Source: Chloroflexota bacterium (GTDB taxonomy: Bacteria > Chloroflexota > Limnocylindria > Limnocylindrales > CSP1-4). Taken from it: a stretch of DNA of 5,904 nt. The notes below the pieces were generated by a model. It was given only the letters and a program-made list of their open reading frames with translations. It was not told the origin of the DNA and searched no databases. Location: the NCBI GenBank assembly GCA_017860675.1, contig JAGDMV010000125.1:1-5904 (forward strand), in the 5' to 3' direction. A program made the position numbers and the translations under genes. Positions 5,602 to 5,904 of the stretch are shown here, piece after piece (the first letter of the stretch is position 1; every line of letters begins with the position of its first letter).

Positions 5602-5629
5602 TTGCGCACCGGCCGGCCGGGTGTACACT
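5602..5629 (+). promoter_or_regulatory. Promoter of the T-box leader (TTGCGC-N16-TACACT)
   Basis: TTGCGC at 5602-5607 and TACACT at 5624-5629 are 16 bases apart, predicting transcription from about 5636, a few bases before the T-box Stem I begins at about 5641. The agreement between the promoter and the RNA's 5' end supports both. The -35 box overlaps the longest possible reading frame of the divergent peroxiredoxin, an argument against the GTG start at 5609. Confidence 0.6.
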
Positions 5630-5635
5630 GCGCGA

Positions 5636-5897
5636 ACGTCGATGACCGGGACGAGTACTCGTCCGCAGCGGGCGACAGAGAGCCGGGCAGGGTGAGAGCC
5701 GGCGCCGTCAGCTGGGGTGAACCGCGGCGGGGTCGCGCAGTAGCCGGGCCGGAGGCCCACCGTTAGCAGAGGGCAGGTCCATCGCCAGGGACCCCGGGCC
5801 GTGGACCGAGCAATGAGCGGCCGAGTCCTCCGGGACGGAGCCGGAAGAGAGGGTGGCACCACGAGGCTCGACCTCGTCCCTCCGCAGGGACGGGGTC
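5636..5897 (+). promoter_or_regulatory. T-box riboswitch (tRNA-sensing leader)
   Basis: An RNA leader that binds a specific uncharged tRNA and then allows transcription of the gene downstream. Landmarks in order: GATGACCGGGACGAGTA at 5641-5657 (5' arm of Stem I with the AGTA S-turn of the specifier loop); AGAGAGCCGG at 5677-5686 and GGTGAGAGCCGG at 5691-5702 (distal bulge and apical loop of Stem I); AGTAG 5739-5743 to CGTTA 5761-5765, enclosing the short stem GGGCC-gga-GGCCC (Stem III); and the T-box proper AGGGTGGCACCACGAG at 5850-5865, whose TGGCACC pairs with the tRNA acceptor end. An intrinsic-terminator-type hairpin follows at once, so control is by transcription attenuation. The controlled gene is beyond the right edge; T-boxes usually precede aminoacyl-tRNA synthetase, amino-acid biosynthesis or transport genes. 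The specifier codon is not clear: GTGAACC suggests ACC (Thr, 5721-5723) or CCG (Pro, 5722-5724), while GTC (Val, 5732-5734) lies closer to Stem III. Confidence 0.92.
5870..5897 (+). terminator. Attenuator hairpin of the T-box leader
   Basis: GACCTCGTCCCT at 5870-5881 pairs over 12 bp (one T-G) with AGGGACGGGGTC at 5886-5897 around the loop CCGC. It starts five bases after the T-box sequence. CCTCG (5872-5876) could alternatively pair with CGAGG (5862-5866) at the end of the T-box, which would give the competing fold. The seven bases visible after the stem (GTACTGT) are not a clean T-run, and the rest is beyond the window. Confidence 0.8.
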
Positions 5898-5904
5898 GTA
5901 CTGT

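Noticed and set aside
5548..5766. 72-codon plus-strand open frame over the peroxiredoxin start and T-box
   Set aside because: It crosses the predicted promoter and the structured Stem I of the T-box and has no family resemblance.
1..5904. CRISPR array, insertion sequence, tRNA or rRNA
   Set aside because: No regularly spaced direct repeats, transposase motifs, terminal inverted repeats, tRNA cloverleaf or rRNA-like sequence could be found on either strand.

Overview
The window is very G+C-rich DNA whose real genes have codon third positions that are almost all G or C. It looks like ordinary chromosome from a high-GC bacterium. A secreted lipoprotein form of the NagZ-type hexosaminidase, a DUF2203 protein, an apparently leaderless transcript and a transcriptional T-box leader fit a monoderm-like lineage such as Chloroflexota (for example Limnocylindria-like) or Actinomycetota. 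I favour Chloroflexota, but this is inference and not proven by the sequence.

Layout, left to right. At 1-87 (minus) is the first 29 codons of a carbamate kinase that runs off the left edge. At 296-1510 (minus) is a family-3 beta-N-acetylhexosaminidase with a lipoprotein signal. At 1511-1749 is a divergent promoter region. At 1750-2211 (plus) is a DUF2203 protein that appears to be translated from a leaderless mRNA. At 2342-3883 (plus), behind its own sigma-70-like promoter and a strong Shine-Dalgarno sequence, is a 513-residue protein of unknown function with one N-terminal membrane helix and a long Ala/Glu/Arg-rich helical region. Its 3' end converges on a PIG-L/LmbE-type deacetylase at 3993-4859 (minus), with an imperfect stem-loop between them. 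After two further stem-loops and a small A/T-rich promoter island comes a bacterioferritin-comigratory-protein-type peroxiredoxin at about 5052-5558 (minus). Divergent from it, a plus-strand promoter starts a T-box riboswitch (about 5636-5897) that ends in an intrinsic-terminator-type hairpin. The gene it controls, expected to be an aminoacyl-tRNA synthetase or an amino-acid biosynthesis or transport gene, lies beyond the right edge.

The genes do not form one pathway. They are short single-gene or two-gene units with housekeeping roles: carbamoyl-phosphate/ATP metabolism, cell-wall sugar turnover, N-acyl deacetylation, peroxide defence and tRNA-sensing regulation. I see no mobile element, CRISPR array, tRNA, rRNA or defence island. 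The items most worth attention are the uncharacterised membrane-anchored helical protein, the T-box with an atypical specifier region, and the promoter architecture (a leaderless start, a -35 box that can be mistaken for a TTG start codon, and two opposed -10 boxes). I found no convincing new multi-gene system.
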